From CAYLPJ01 sp964385465 (GTDB taxonomy: Bacteria > Planctomycetota > Phycisphaerae > SM23-33), in the NCBI GenBank assembly GCA_964385465.1, contig CAYLPJ010000023.1:16957-80956 (forward strand): a DNA stretch of 64,000 nt, given 5' to 3'. Positions within the stretch are counted from its first letter, which is position 1. Every line of letters begins with the position of its first letter. The notes under the pieces are model-generated. The model was not told the DNA's origin. It searched no databases and was given only the letters and a program-made list of their open reading frames with translations. Shown here in pieces: positions 26,527 through 35,349 of the stretch. A program made the position numbers and the translations under genes.

Positions 26527-29508
26527 TCAGAACGTCCGTCCGAAGTCGCGCTGCTGTGGAATGGGCTTGCCCCCGGGCATGTCCATCCGGGGGCGGGCCT
26601 CGAGGGCGGCCTTGGCGGCGCGGAGGTGGCGCAGGATGGCGCGGTAGAGCGGGTCGGCCGTGTCGGCGAAGACCGCCGGCCGACGCCCCTTCTTCTCCCG
26701 CGAGAGGCCCATTCCGCCGGCGGCCTTGGCCAGGTGGGCGTTGAGCAGCCGGCTGTGCTCGGGGCGCGTGAGGTTGATCCACGTGTGGCGGACGATGGTC
26801 TCGGGGAAGTACCCCTTCTGCCGGCCGGGGCGATAGGGGGCGTGGCAGTGGCGGCAGCCGGCCTCGTCGAGCGTGGCCTGCAGGTCGGTGAACCAGGTTG
26901 CGGGCACCCATCGGCGGCGCCCCGTTCCGGGCTGGACCCACGCGTCTCGCCCGCCGAGGCTGTGTGGGCGGGACATGTCCCACGTGCCGTAGTAGTTGCA
27001 GTTCAGGTCGATCCACAGGTAGATGCGTCGCCGGTCGTCGTCGGACATCCGCGCCATGCATCGCCGGGACTCGAGGACCTTCACGAGCTTGCTGACCCGC
27101 GACCCGCTGGCCAGCGGCGGGAAGTTGCCCGTCGGGCCCGTGTTGATGTAGTGGAAGTCCACCAGCCCGCGGTCGATGCACGTCCGGTAGGCCATGTTGA
27201 ACAGCCGCGTGCGCCCGGCGGAGAAGTCCAGCCCGGCCTTGGGCGCCCGCCCGGCGTGGCAGCGGACGCAGTGGCGGTCGAACACCGGCTGGACGTCGCG
27301 GATGAAGTCGATCGGTCGCGTGCCCCACGGCGGGGGATCGAGGCGGTCCGGCGGGCGGGAGAGGCGCTTCATCCCGGCCGCGGCGTTGCCCACCACCTGG
27401 AACCGCGATTCGTGGCAGCCGATGCAGCTCTGCCGCTCGCCGTCGGCCAACTGGGTGACCGTGCCCATCCGGCGGATCTCGCGTCCGGCGTCGTCGACGG
27501 CCTCGAAGTACAGTTCCACGCCGGCCGGTGCGATGAAGTACGCCGAGCCGTCCGGCGAGACCGGCGCCTCGCCGTAGCAGATCTTCGTGTAGTAGGAGCC
27601 GAAGCCGACCACGGGGTAGTGGTCGTGGAACCGGGGGCCCTCGGTGTTGTACTTCTTGGGCTGCTGCCCGCAGACGCGAATGGCCGCGACGTCCCCGCGC
27701 CGGACGCCCTTGCCCAGCAGCCCCTGGTAGACGTCCTGGACGAAGAACCGCCCCTCGCCGGCGGGCCTGGCCGGCGGGCTGCCTGGCAGGCGGTGCGGGC
27801 GGGGGCGCCGCGGGGCGAGGGCGACGGGGCTGTAGCAGGAGGCCTCGCTGTCGCGGTGCAGCCGGGCCTTCCGCCCGCGGTCGTCGAGGAGGTACAGGTC
27901 GAAGCGGTGCGGCCCGTCGGGCCCGCCGCCGTAGCTGACGAGGAACAGGTCCTCGGCCAAGGGCCAGGGGTCCGTGTATGCCCACCGGTAGAAGCGGTCG
28001 CCGGGGCCCCAGTTGGTGTCCTTCCACGTCCGCCCGACGGTGGGGCGGTAGGGGACGTCCGGCGTGAGCGTCCGCATGGCGGCGGGGTTCTCGAGGCCGA
28101 CGCCGCGGTCGATCACCGCGATCCCGCCGATCGGCGGATGGTGGTGGGCGGCCATGACGCACACCACGCGGTCGCGCCCGGGCACCTGCCTGGCCCCGTA
28201 GATCGCGTTGGGGATCGTCAGGGTATTGCCGTAATACAACAGAAGCCGCGTGCCGTCGGGGTAGATCGTCCACAGCCCCTCGGTGCAGAAGATGTTCTTG
28301 TCCTGGTACTCCCAGCGGGTGAACAGCAGGCTGCCGTCGTGGAGGACCCACGGCGTCAGGTCGCAGAGCGTGTTGTACTCGACGCGGCGGATGTCCCCGC
28401 CGTCGGCGTCCATGACGTACAGGGCGCAGGCGAGGTAGTCCTGGCACATCGAGTACGCCTCGCATCGCGTGCTGGTGAAGGCGATCCGCCCGTCGGGCAA
28501 CTGGACGGGTGCGAAGTCGTGGTAGCGCCCGCGGGTCAGGCGGCGAAGGCCCGTGCCGTCGGCGCCGATCTCGTAGATGCTCAGCGGGTCCGAGCCGCCG
28601 GCGGCGTCCCGCTTGCGGGAGAACAGCAGCCGCCGGCCGTCGAGGGTCGGCGTCATGTCGAAGATGAACCCCTCGCGGTCCTCGAAGATCGTCCGCGGCG
28701 GGACGTTCGGCTCGGCGGGGTCGAACACCCGGATGGCCGAGCCGACCCCCGTGCGGCGGGCGTGCATCGTCGCGTTGGTGCCGCGTCGGCCCCCCGGCTG
28801 GCGGGCGATGTAGGCCACCGGCGGGCAGCGGCGGGCCAGCCGGCGGAACCGTGCGGCCTCGGCGCGGCGGGCGCGGGCGAGCTCGGCGGGCGTTGGCGGC
28901 GCCGGCGGCTGCGGGGCCGGGCCCGGGGCGAGCTGGGCGTACAGCACCCGCCCGTCGGGGGCGGTCACGCGGAGGTCGCGGTACTCCACGGCCGTCATCC
29001 ACGAGCCCAGCCCGACCCCGCCGGCGGCGAAGGTCTTGTCGCGGACGTCGTGGATCAACTCGTCATCCAGCCAGCAGCGGATGCGGTCGCCGGCGACGGT
29101 GACGCGCAGGCGGTACCACCGCCCGGTGCGGATGCCGCCGGCCCGGGCGCCGGGCAGCACGCGGCGGGGGCGGGTCTCGATGGCGTGGCGGCTGTTGCCC
29201 CATCCGGCGACGTTCCACCAGTAGAAGTGCTCGCGGTCGCGGACGCGGAACAGCAGGAGAAACCCCTCGCTTCCGCCGGTCTTTCGGGCGAGGACCTCCA
29301 GCGTGTAGTCGCCCCATGTTGCGGAGGGGGCGAAGGCGCGGCAGTCGGCGTCGCGGGAGGTCTGGGCGAGCGCGCCGGCGCGGCGTGTCCACCGGCCCTG
29401 ACCGAGGTGCCAGCCCGCGAAGGTTTCGTTGGCGTCCGGGCCGGCCTCGGCGACACCGGCGAGGGCGAGAACGGCGAACAGGACGGCGGCAGGTGCGGTG
29501 CGGTTCAT
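26527..29508 (-). CDS. HzsA-related protein: exported propeller protein with three c-type haem motifs
   Basis: 993 residues from an ATG that starts a signal peptide (1 to about 22). An N-terminal jelly-roll domain of the 3-keto-disaccharide-hydrolase/LamG kind (about 25-200, ATWGDYTLEVLARK, WYRLRVTVAG) is followed by a PD40/TolB-like propeller (FDMTPTLDGRRLLFSRK, LPDGRIAFTSTRCEAYSMC) and a C-terminal region with CIGCH, CVRCH and CRHCH. This order resembles hydrazine synthase subunit alpha. Such relatives occur in many non-anammox Planctomycetota; no HzsB/C gene is nearby, so hydrazine synthesis should not be inferred. It may be a periplasmic cytochrome of unknown function. Confidence 0.8.
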   Translation of the reverse strand: MNRTAPAAVLFAVLALAGVAEAGPDANETFAGWHLGQGRWTRRAGALAQTSRDADCRAFAPSATWGDYTLEVLARKTGGSEGFLLLFRVRDREHFYWWNVAGWGNSRHAIETRPRRVLPGARAGGIRTGRWYRLRVTVAGDRIRCWLDDELIHDVRDKTFAAGGVGLGSWMTAVEYRDLRVTAPDGRVLYAQLAPGPAPQPPAPPTPAELARARRAEAARFRRLARRCPPVAYIARQPGGRRGTNATMHARRTGVGSAIRVFDPAEPNVPPRTIFEDREGFIFDMTPTLDGRRLLFSRKRDAAGGSDPLSIYEIGADGTGLRRLTRGRYHDFAPVQLPDGRIAFTSTRCEAYSMCQDYLACALYVMDADGGDIRRVEYNTLCDLTPWVLHDGSLLFTRWEYQDKNIFCTEGLWTIYPDGTRLLLYYGNTLTIPNAIYGARQVPGRDRVVCVMAAHHHPPIGGIAVIDRGVGLENPAAMRTLTPDVPYRPTVGRTWKDTNWGPGDRFYRWAYTDPWPLAEDLFLVSYGGGPDGPHRFDLYLLDDRGRKARLHRDSEASCYSPVALAPRRPRPHRLPGSPPARPAGEGRFFVQDVYQGLLGKGVRRGDVAAIRVCGQQPKKYNTEGPRFHDHYPVVGFGSYYTKICYGEAPVSPDGSAYFIAPAGVELYFEAVDDAGREIRRMGTVTQLADGERQSCIGCHESRFQVVGNAAAGMKRLSRPPDRLDPPPWGTRPIDFIRDVQPVFDRHCVRCHAGRAPKAGLDFSAGRTRLFNMAYRTCIDRGLVDFHYINTGPTGNFPPLASGSRVSKLVKVLESRRCMARMSDDDRRRIYLWIDLNCNYYGTWDMSRPHSLGGRDAWVQPGTGRRRWVPATWFTDLQATLDEAGCRHCHAPYRPGRQKGYFPETIVRHTWINLTRPEHSRLLNAHLAKAAGGMGLSREKKGRRPAVFADTADPLYRAILRHLRAAKAALEARPRMDMPGGKPIPQQRDFGRTF

Positions 29509-29527
29509 GGCGGGCGCCATTGTACCG

Positions 29528-30718
29528 TCAGTCGCGGTCGGGGAGAACGGCGAGGTTGCCCGCATCGCGGATGCGGAGGACGCGGCGGGCAGCGGGATCG
29601 ATGCCGGCGTCGGCCAGGGCGGCCGCCGCGGAGGGGGCCTTGCTCAGCCCCAGCAGGTCGGCGTGGTCGGCGGCGAGGCCCTCGCTGACGACGGCGGCGC
29701 GAACGCCCCGGGCGGCGGGGTCGGTCAGGTGGCGCAGGCGCACGGCCTTGTGGTCCCCGAGCCGGTAGCCCCGCCGGCGGACGATCTCGAGGGCGTCGGC
29801 GTGTGTGGGGGCGTCGGCGAGCAGGCGTGCGAAGTGGTCCTGCCCGAGCCCGTCGGGGCAGGGGGCGACGAGGATCAGGCACCCGCCGTCGCGCACCGCC
29901 CACTCGTTGTTCTTGATGCCCTTGTCGGCCTGGTAGAAGCTCCGCCCCAGCGGCCCGGCGACCTCGGCGACGACGGCGTCGGCCGGGGAGCTGCGGCGGA
30001 GAAAGGCGACGGTCGCGGGTTCGATGGCGGCGTCCAGGGCGTCCCGCGGCGAGTCGCCGGCGGCGGCGAGGATGGTCCGCCCGGCCTGGACGAGGTTGAC
30101 GGCCGCGACGGGCCGGTCGGCCTCGAGGTCCGCCAGCATCGCCAGCACGCCCTCGGCGACGGGATTGCCCTCGATGCGTCCCGGTCGGCAGGCCGGCGAG
30201 AGGGCGGCGGCGTGGTTGGCCTCGATGTCCTCGCAGGCGGCCACGCCGACCGTCGCGGTCTTGTGCGCGCCGGTGAATCCGGCGAAGTAGTGCGGCTCGA
30301 CGCTGCCGATCGCCAGGACGCCGTCGGCCTGGGCCAGCCACGGATGGGCGCGCCACCGTCCGGCGGGCCCGACGGGCCGCAGGTCGCCGGCACGACCGTC
30401 GTGCCAGGCCACCGCCGCCGGTGGGGGGCCGGCGAAGAGGGCCCGCTCGAACGCGTCCCGCGCCGCCGGGGGCGTGCGGTGGGAGCCGGAGGCGATGACG
30501 ATCCGCAGGCGCGCGGTGGCGACGCGGGCGACGGCTTCGGCCAGCACGGCCCCGCTGGCCGTGTGACGCTGGGGATCGTTGATGAGCACCGTCAGCGGCC
30601 CGGTTGTCGGCAGCAGGGCGAGCGAGCGCTCGACGGCGGGGCCGAGTTCGACCTCGCGGCCGACGGCGTGGCGGGGGGCGAAGGTCTCGGCGTAGGGGAT
30701 GTCGTCGTCGGGGGTCAT
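29528..30718 (-). CDS. LarA-family protein (nickel-pincer lactate racemase-like)
   Basis: 396 residues of the DUF2088/LarA family. The N-terminal domain has IASGSHRTP (the conserved His of the active site), and EPHYFAGFTGAHKTATVG supplies a His and the Lys that, in LarA, anchors the nickel-pincer nucleotide. KGIKNNEW near residue 275 is another family segment. LarA relatives racemise or epimerise 2-hydroxyacids; many have other, unknown hydroxyacid substrates. The larB/larC/larE cofactor genes are not in the window. It lies 19 nt upstream of the HzsA-like gene, so the two may be cotranscribed. Confidence 0.85.
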   Translation of the reverse strand: MTPDDDIPYAETFAPRHAVGREVELGPAVERSLALLPTTGPLTVLINDPQRHTASGAVLAEAVARVATARLRIVIASGSHRTPPAARDAFERALFAGPPPAAVAWHDGRAGDLRPVGPAGRWRAHPWLAQADGVLAIGSVEPHYFAGFTGAHKTATVGVAACEDIEANHAAALSPACRPGRIEGNPVAEGVLAMLADLEADRPVAAVNLVQAGRTILAAAGDSPRDALDAAIEPATVAFLRRSSPADAVVAEVAGPLGRSFYQADKGIKNNEWAVRDGGCLILVAPCPDGLGQDHFARLLADAPTHADALEIVRRRGYRLGDHKAVRLRHLTDPAARGVRAAVVSEGLAADHADLLGLSKAPSAAAALADAGIDPAARRVLRIRDAGNLAVLPDRD

Positions 30719-30820
30719 GGGCCGGTCTCAGCGGCGGATGGGCAGTGCAGCCCGGCTCGCGCGGCGCGAGGTCCGCGCCGGCCGCGGGCCGCCGCGGCGC
30801 GTCGAGCATGCGCGACGGCC

Positions 30821-30984
30821 AGGCTGTGTCTGATATATCCAATCCGGGCATCGAGGGTGCTGGATCGCGTCTGGCGGCGTCCGCCTGCATCGGCGATTCC
30901 CGGCGGAATCGCCTGCTTCGGCGTCCTTGCCAGCCACGAACCAGCCCGCGCTCGGGCCGCGGAGCGATATATCGGACACAGCTT
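30821..30984. repeat. 164-bp hairpin element with 19-bp terminal inverted repeats (MITE-like)
   Basis: The left end AGGCTGTGTCTGATATATC (30821-30839) and the reverse complement of the right end (30966-30984, AAGCTGTGTCCGATATATC) agree at 17 of 19 positions. In the exact middle is a perfect 9-bp hairpin GGCGATTCC-CGGC-GGAATCGCC (30892-30913), so both arms are 80 nt. The arms also share CTGG and CTGGC blocks with a 1-nt shift, so the whole element can fold into one long imperfect stem. The right end overlaps the stop codon of the histidine kinase gene by 2 nt. No target duplication is visible. Confidence 0.65.
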
Positions 30985-31864
30985 ACACGGGCGATGGCGC
31001 ATCCCGCTTCTCCTCCGGGACGGGCTCGCCGGCGGCGTCGGGTGCGGTTTCGGCCGGCTGCGGCTGCGTGTCCAGGGGCAGGGCGATGATGAATCGCGTG
31101 CCCTTGCCGGGCTCGGTGTCCATGCGGATGGACCCGCCGTGCTCCTGGAGGATGCGGCGGGTGGTGGGCAGTCCCAGGCCGGTGCCCTGCGCCTTGCTGG
31201 AGTAGTAGACCTGGAAGACCTTGCCGGCCTCTTCGGGCGGGATGCCCGGCCCGGTGTCGATGACCTCGACGAAGCCGCGTTCGCCCTGGACGCCGACCTT
31301 CAGCAGCAGCTCCCCGCCGGCGTCCATGGCCTGGACGGCATTGATCATGAGGTTCAGCAGGGCCTGCTTGATGAGCTTCTCATCGACGCGGCAGGGCACG
31401 GGGACCTCGCCGAAGCTCGAGCGGAGCACGACCCCGCCGGCGTCGGCCTGGGGGGCGAAGAAGTCCACAAGCTCCGAGACCACCTGCCGCAGGTCGACCC
31501 GGACTCGCGTCAGCTCCAGCCGCCCGGCGTAGCGGAGGAAGTCGTCGAGGATGGTCTTGAGGCGCCCGGCCTCCTTCTGGACGGCCTCGAGGCGCCGCCG
31601 CCACCGCCGGTGGTGCTCGTCGTCGCGGTCGGGCAGGTCTTCATTGAGCAGGCGAAGGTTGAGGTTGATGGTGGAGAGGGGGTTCTTGATCTCGTGGGCC
31701 AGGCCGCCGGCCAGGCGTCCGAGCTCGCTGAGATGGTCGTATCCCTTGGCCCGTGCCGAGAGACGGCGGGCGTTCCGCCAGGTCCGGCGGGCTGCCAGGT
31801 AGGCCGCCACCGCGCCCAGCGGGGCCCCGACGGCCACGCCGAGAGCTATCCAGAGGATCGGCAT
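30983..31864 (-). CDS. NtrB-like sensor histidine kinase
   Basis: 293 residues: one N-terminal membrane helix (about 4-25), a dimerisation/phosphoacceptor helix with H57 in GLAHEIKNPLSTINLNL, and a complete HATPase domain (N-box LLNLMINAVQAM, G1 DTGPGIP, G2 GTGLGLP). There is no separate sensory domain, so the signal must come through the membrane segment or a partner. ATG at 31864 has GAGGG about 7 nt upstream; an in-frame TTG two codons earlier is less likely. It could phosphorylate the NtrC-type regulator at 25066-26457. The stop codon lies within the inverted-repeat element. Confidence 0.88.
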   Translation of the reverse strand: MPILWIALGVAVGAPLGAVAAYLAARRTWRNARRLSARAKGYDHLSELGRLAGGLAHEIKNPLSTINLNLRLLNEDLPDRDDEHHRRWRRRLEAVQKEAGRLKTILDDFLRYAGRLELTRVRVDLRQVVSELVDFFAPQADAGGVVLRSSFGEVPVPCRVDEKLIKQALLNLMINAVQAMDAGGELLLKVGVQGERGFVEVIDTGPGIPPEEAGKVFQVYYSSKAQGTGLGLPTTRRILQEHGGSIRMDTEPGKGTRFIIALPLDTQPQPAETAPDAAGEPVPEEKRDAPSPV

Positions 31865-31930
31865 TCGCAACCCTCGAGGCGTCCGGGCAGGGACCCGCCG
31901 TCCTCGCCGGCGTCCTGTCGGGGCGCGGGC

Positions 31931-32167
31931 TCAGGCGTTCGGCGCGGCGCCGGCCTGCCCGCCGCCGTCGGGGCGGATGACGTTGCGGGCCTGGTAGCCC
32001 TTGTCGCCCTTGACCAGCTCGTAGTCGACGGTCTCGCCGTCCTTGAGTGCGCGGAAGCCGTCGCCGTTGATCGAGGTGTAGTGGACGAAGACGTCCTGGC
32101 CCTGATCGCCAATGATGAAGCCGTACCCCTTCTTCGGGTCAAACCACTTGACCTTTCCGGTGGGCAT
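31931..32167 (-). CDS. Cold-shock-domain protein (CspA family)
   Basis: 78 residues, one cold-shock domain: GKVKWFDPKKGYGFI (RNP1) and DVFVHYTSI (RNP2), then the usual EVDYELVKGDKGYQARNV-type end (here TVDYELVKGDKGYQARNV) and a short Gly/Ala-rich tail. It binds single-stranded RNA/DNA and works as an RNA chaperone. AAGGAGGTCACC stands just upstream of the ATG, a strong ribosome binding site. The 312-nt region upstream may be a long 5' leader. Confidence 0.96.
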   Translation of the reverse strand: MPTGKVKWFDPKKGYGFIIGDQGQDVFVHYTSINGDGFRALKDGETVDYELVKGDKGYQARNVIRPDGGGQAGAAPNA

Positions 32168-32479
32168 GAGGGTGACCTCCTTCCTGCCCGTCCCCGCCGG
32201 CGGCGAGCGGTCCTGCCGTGCCGGCGGGCACTGGTGGCATCCGCTCGCCCCGAACGAAACGAGCAGCGGAAGTACCGTACCCGGTTCGAGCCGCGCAATC
32301 GGCCGCGCGGCCCACCCACGTCCGACGCCGAGCCCGTCCGCACGCGACGGCGACCGATGCCGCCCCGCGACCAACTCCACAGGCCCCGCGCCCCACGAAA
32401 GCCGTTTGATCGGGCCTGCCGCCCGGCCGAGACGCGCCCACCGCGCGCCGCTCGGCCGGACGGCCCGGCCTCTTGTCTG
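32168..32479 (-). promoter_or_regulatory. Long spacer upstream of the cold-shock gene
   Basis: 312 nt between pnp and the cold-shock gene. Besides the ribosome binding site, it contains two short palindromes: GGCCGG-ACGGC-CCGGCC (32454-32470), just after the pnp stop and a possible transcript end without a T-run, and GGCCGCGCGGCC (32301-32312). Cold-shock genes often have long structured leaders. I see no convincing promoter or coding region here. Confidence 0.3.
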
Positions 32480-34693
32480 TTAACTGTCCTGATCGCCGGA
32501 ACGTTTCGAATCGTCCGACGAACGGCGTTTGCGGCGGCGCCGCTTCTTGCTCGGGCGGTCCCCGCCGCCGGAGCGCCCCTGGCCGCCGTCGCCGCCTTCC
32601 TCGTCATCGTCGCCGGCCATCAGGACCTTGCGGGACAGCTTGATCCGCCCCTGGTCGTCGACGTTGATGACCTTGACCTCGAGCGAATCGCCCACGCTGA
32701 CGACATCGGAGACATTCTTGACGTATTCGCGGCTGAGCTCGCTGACGTGGCACAGGCCGTCCTGGCCGGGGAGGATCTCGATGAAGGCACCGAAATCGGT
32801 TATCGACACAACATTCCCTGTGTATATCTTCCCGACTTCTGCCTCGGCCGTCAAGCCTTCGATCTCGGCCTTGGCGGCCTCGGCGCCTGCGGCGTCGGTG
32901 CTGGCGATGTAGACGTGCCCGTCGTCCTCGACGTCGATCGACGCGCCGGTCTCGTCCTGGATGCGGTTGATGGTCTTGCCCCCGGGGCCGATGATCTTGC
33001 CGATCTTGTCGGGGGAGATCTGCACCACGAGCATCCGCGGGGCGAAGCTGCTGAGCTCCTCGCGCGGCTCGGGGAGCACGGAGGTCATCTTCTCGAGGAT
33101 GACCATCCGGGCCTCGCGGGCCTGCTGGAGGGTCTGGCGCATCCGGTCGTGCGGGATGCCCGGGGCCTTCATGTCCAACTGGATGCCCGTGATGCCCTCG
33201 GAGGTCCCGGCGACCTTGAAGTCCATGTCGCCGTGGAAGTCCTCCTCGCCCATGATGTCGGTCAGCAGGACGTACTGGTCGGCCTCGCCGACCATGCCGA
33301 TGCTGATCCCCGCCACCGGGCGGGCGATCGGGATGCCCGCGTCCATCAGCGCCATCGTCCCGCCGCAGACCGTCGCCATCGACGTCGAGCCGTTGGACTC
33401 CAGCATGTCCGCGACGATCCGCACCGTATAGGGGAAATCGTCCCGGTCGGGCATCACCGGCTCGAGGGCCTTCTCCGCGAGGGCCCCGTGGCCGATCTCG
33501 CGCCGCCCGGGCCCGCGGATCGGGCGAATCTCGCCCACGCAGAACGGCGGGAAGTTGTAGTGCAGCATGAAGGCCTTCTTGTACTCGTCCAGCAGGCCGT
33601 CGATGATCTGCTCGTCCCGCGGCGTGCCCAGCGTCGCCGTCGCCAGGGCCATCGTCTCCCCGCGGGCGAAGATCGCCGAGCCGTGGGTGCGGGGCAGCAC
33701 GCCGACGCGGACGTCCAGCGGGCGGACCTCGTCGAGCTTCCGCCCGTCGGGCCGCGTGCCTTCCAGGATGATCCGCCGCTGGATCTTGCCCTCGACGCGG
33801 AAGAACGCCTCCTTGACCTGCCAGGGGGTGTAGGGGGGCTCCTCGACGTCCTCGGGGCTCAGCTCGGCGAGGGCCTCGTCGCGGATCGCCGAGAGGGCGT
33901 CGCCCCGCTCCATCTTCGCGGTGATCTGCTTGGCCTCGCGCATGCGGTCGCCGTAGGTGGCCTCGATCTTCTCCATCAGGTCCTCGGGGACGGCCTTGGG
34001 CTCGTACTCGAGGGGCTGGGGATCGACCTGCCCGGCCAGCTCGTTGATCATCTCGATGACGGCCTTGCAGATGTCGAAGCCCATCTCGATGCCGTCGGCG
34101 ACGATATCCTCGGGGACCTCGCTGCCTTCCATCTCCAGCATGTTCGGGGCGTTTTCCGGCCCGGCGACCAGCAGGAGCATCTCGCTCTCCTCGAGGTCGT
34201 CATAGGTCGGGTTCATGATGAACTCGCCGTCGTGGTAGCCGACCTTCGCCGCGCCGATGGGGCCCTTGAACGGCGCGCCGCTGACGGCCAGCGAGGCCGA
34301 GGCGCCGATGATGGCCAGCAGGTCGGGATCGTTCTGGTTGTCGGTGGAGAGGACCATCGACTGGATCTGGACCTCGTTCATGAAGTCCTTGGGGAACAGC
34401 GGCCGGATGGGCCGGTCGATCATCCGGCAGGTGAGGACTTCCTTGGTCGAGGGCCTGCCCTCGCGTTTGAAGAAGCCGCCGGGGATTTTTCCGGCGGAGT
34501 ACTGCGCCTCGCGGTAGTCGACGAAGAGCGGGAAGAAGTCCAGTTCCCGCGTCGGCTTGTCGCTGAGGACCGTGGTCAGCACGACCGTATCGCCGTATCG
34601 GACCCATACCGCCCCGAGGGCCTGTTTCGCCACGTCGCCGGTCTCGATGCTGAGGGTGCGCCCGGCGATCTCTCGTTCCACTCGAATGCTCAT
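32480..34693 (-). CDS. pnp: Polyribonucleotide nucleotidyltransferase (PNPase)
   Basis: 737 residues, complete. Two RNase PH domains (FFPLFVDYREAQYSAGKIPGGF-type start, read as DFFPLFVDYREAQYSAGKIP, and the second with LPRTHGSAIFARGETMALA-like VLPRTHGSAIFARGETMA), an internal helical domain, a KH domain (IIGPGGKTINRIQDETGA) and an S1 domain (GAFIEILPGQDGLCHVSEL), then a Lys/Arg-rich tail. PNPase degrades RNA 3' to 5' with phosphate and is part of the degradosome. It follows rpsO on the same strand, the common bacterial order. Confidence 0.97.
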   Translation of the reverse strand: MSIRVEREIAGRTLSIETGDVAKQALGAVWVRYGDTVVLTTVLSDKPTRELDFFPLFVDYREAQYSAGKIPGGFFKREGRPSTKEVLTCRMIDRPIRPLFPKDFMNEVQIQSMVLSTDNQNDPDLLAIIGASASLAVSGAPFKGPIGAAKVGYHDGEFIMNPTYDDLEESEMLLLVAGPENAPNMLEMEGSEVPEDIVADGIEMGFDICKAVIEMINELAGQVDPQPLEYEPKAVPEDLMEKIEATYGDRMREAKQITAKMERGDALSAIRDEALAELSPEDVEEPPYTPWQVKEAFFRVEGKIQRRIILEGTRPDGRKLDEVRPLDVRVGVLPRTHGSAIFARGETMALATATLGTPRDEQIIDGLLDEYKKAFMLHYNFPPFCVGEIRPIRGPGRREIGHGALAEKALEPVMPDRDDFPYTVRIVADMLESNGSTSMATVCGGTMALMDAGIPIARPVAGISIGMVGEADQYVLLTDIMGEEDFHGDMDFKVAGTSEGITGIQLDMKAPGIPHDRMRQTLQQAREARMVILEKMTSVLPEPREELSSFAPRMLVVQISPDKIGKIIGPGGKTINRIQDETGASIDVEDDGHVYIASTDAAGAEAAKAEIEGLTAEAEVGKIYTGNVVSITDFGAFIEILPGQDGLCHVSELSREYVKNVSDVVSVGDSLEVKVINVDDQGRIKLSRKVLMAGDDDEEGGDGGQGRSGGGDRPSKKRRRRKRRSSDDSKRSGDQDS

Positions 34694-34790
34694 GTCGTTC
34701 TTTCTTCCTTCCTCTGTCCGTCAGGCGCAGGGATGTCCGAACGTGGCCTGTCCGCGTCGGACGAATGGAGGCGTGCCATGGTGCTCCCGT

Positions 34791-34812
34791 GATCGCCGCG
34801 GCCGCGGCGGTC
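34791..34812. other. Palindrome in the rpsO-pnp spacer
   Basis: A 16-nt perfect palindrome CGCCGCGGCCGCGGCG (34794-34809), extended on both sides to 22 nt with one G-T pair, lies between rpsO and pnp. Nearby is a second stem GTCCGA...TCGGAC (34735-34762). In other bacteria this spacer carries an RNase III hairpin that controls pnp mRNA; that role here is an inference. Confidence 0.35.
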
Positions 34813-34886
34813 CCTGCGCGGATGCTCTGTTGCCCCGCAAGGGTGCCCGGGTGGCGCCGGCCGGTGTGCGCGAAACCGCTCGCGAG

Positions 34887-35156
34887 CTACTTGCGCAGCC
34901 CGAGACGAGCGATGATCTGGCGGTAGCGGTCCGGCGCGTTGCTGGAGAGGTACTTCAGCAGACTGTTTCTCTTGCCCACCATGCGAAGAAGCCCCCGTCG
35001 GGACGAGTGGTCCTTCTTGTGGGCCTTCAGGTGGTCCGAGAGGTGGTTGATGCGCGATGTCAACAGCGCGATCTGAACCTCTGCCGACCCCGTATCGCCT
35101 TCGTGAAGGCGATTCTCTTCAACAATCCGCTTTTTCGTTTCCTGTGAAATGCTCAT
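34887..35156 (-). CDS. rpsO: 30S ribosomal protein S15
   Basis: 89 residues, the standard length. The family pattern is intact: IVEENRLHEGDTGSAEVQIA, LTSRINHLSDHLKAHKKDHS, RRGLLRMVGKRNSLLKYL. S15 binds 16S rRNA helices h20-h22 early in small-subunit assembly. It sits just upstream of pnp and after a terminator that separates it from the response-regulator gene. Confidence 0.98.
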   Translation of the reverse strand: MSISQETKKRIVEENRLHEGDTGSAEVQIALLTSRINHLSDHLKAHKKDHSSRRGLLRMVGKRNSLLKYLSSNAPDRYRQIIARLGLRK

Positions 35157-35302
35157 GCGTCAACGTACCTGGACGTCGCGAGGCCACGTGCCCACCGGAC
35201 GACGAACCAAACCTGGTGCCTTTCTTTGCCTGAGAACTCTGCTCTTGCCTTCTACCTGTTTCTTCTCGTGCGATCGGCGACGCTTCTACACGCCTTCCGG
35301 CA

Positions 35303-35326
35303 AAAACGCAAGCCTTTTTGCGTTTT
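35303..35326 (-). terminator. Intrinsic terminator after the CheY-like gene
   Basis: AAAACGCAA-GCCTTT-TTGCGTTTT, a perfect 9-bp stem (35303-35311 and 35318-35326) with A/T-rich outer pairs. It starts 24 nt past the stop of the response-regulator gene on the minus strand and precedes rpsO. The T-rich end on the minus strand fits intrinsic termination; the A/T symmetry would also work on the plus strand. Confidence 0.75.
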
Positions 35327-35349
35327 CGTGTTCCGTCGAAGGCCTTCGG

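Noticed and set aside
26527..29508. Hydrazine synthase / anammox metabolism
   Set aside because: Only an HzsA-like architecture is present; no hzsB, hzsC or hydrazine dehydrogenase gene lies in the window.
22606..29688. Plus-strand open frame of about 2360 codons opposite mutL, the NtrC-type gene and the HzsA-like gene
   Set aside because: Same reason: it mirrors genes with clear motifs, and no family segment is visible in the frame.
32275..32300. tRNA T-loop-like GGTTCGAGCC
   Set aside because: No acceptor or anticodon stem pairs around it; no tRNA was found elsewhere by eye.
29429..34792. Plus-strand open frame of about 1790 codons opposite LarA-like, kinase, cold-shock and pnp genes
   Set aside because: Antisense shadow of conserved genes; it also runs through the inverted-repeat element.
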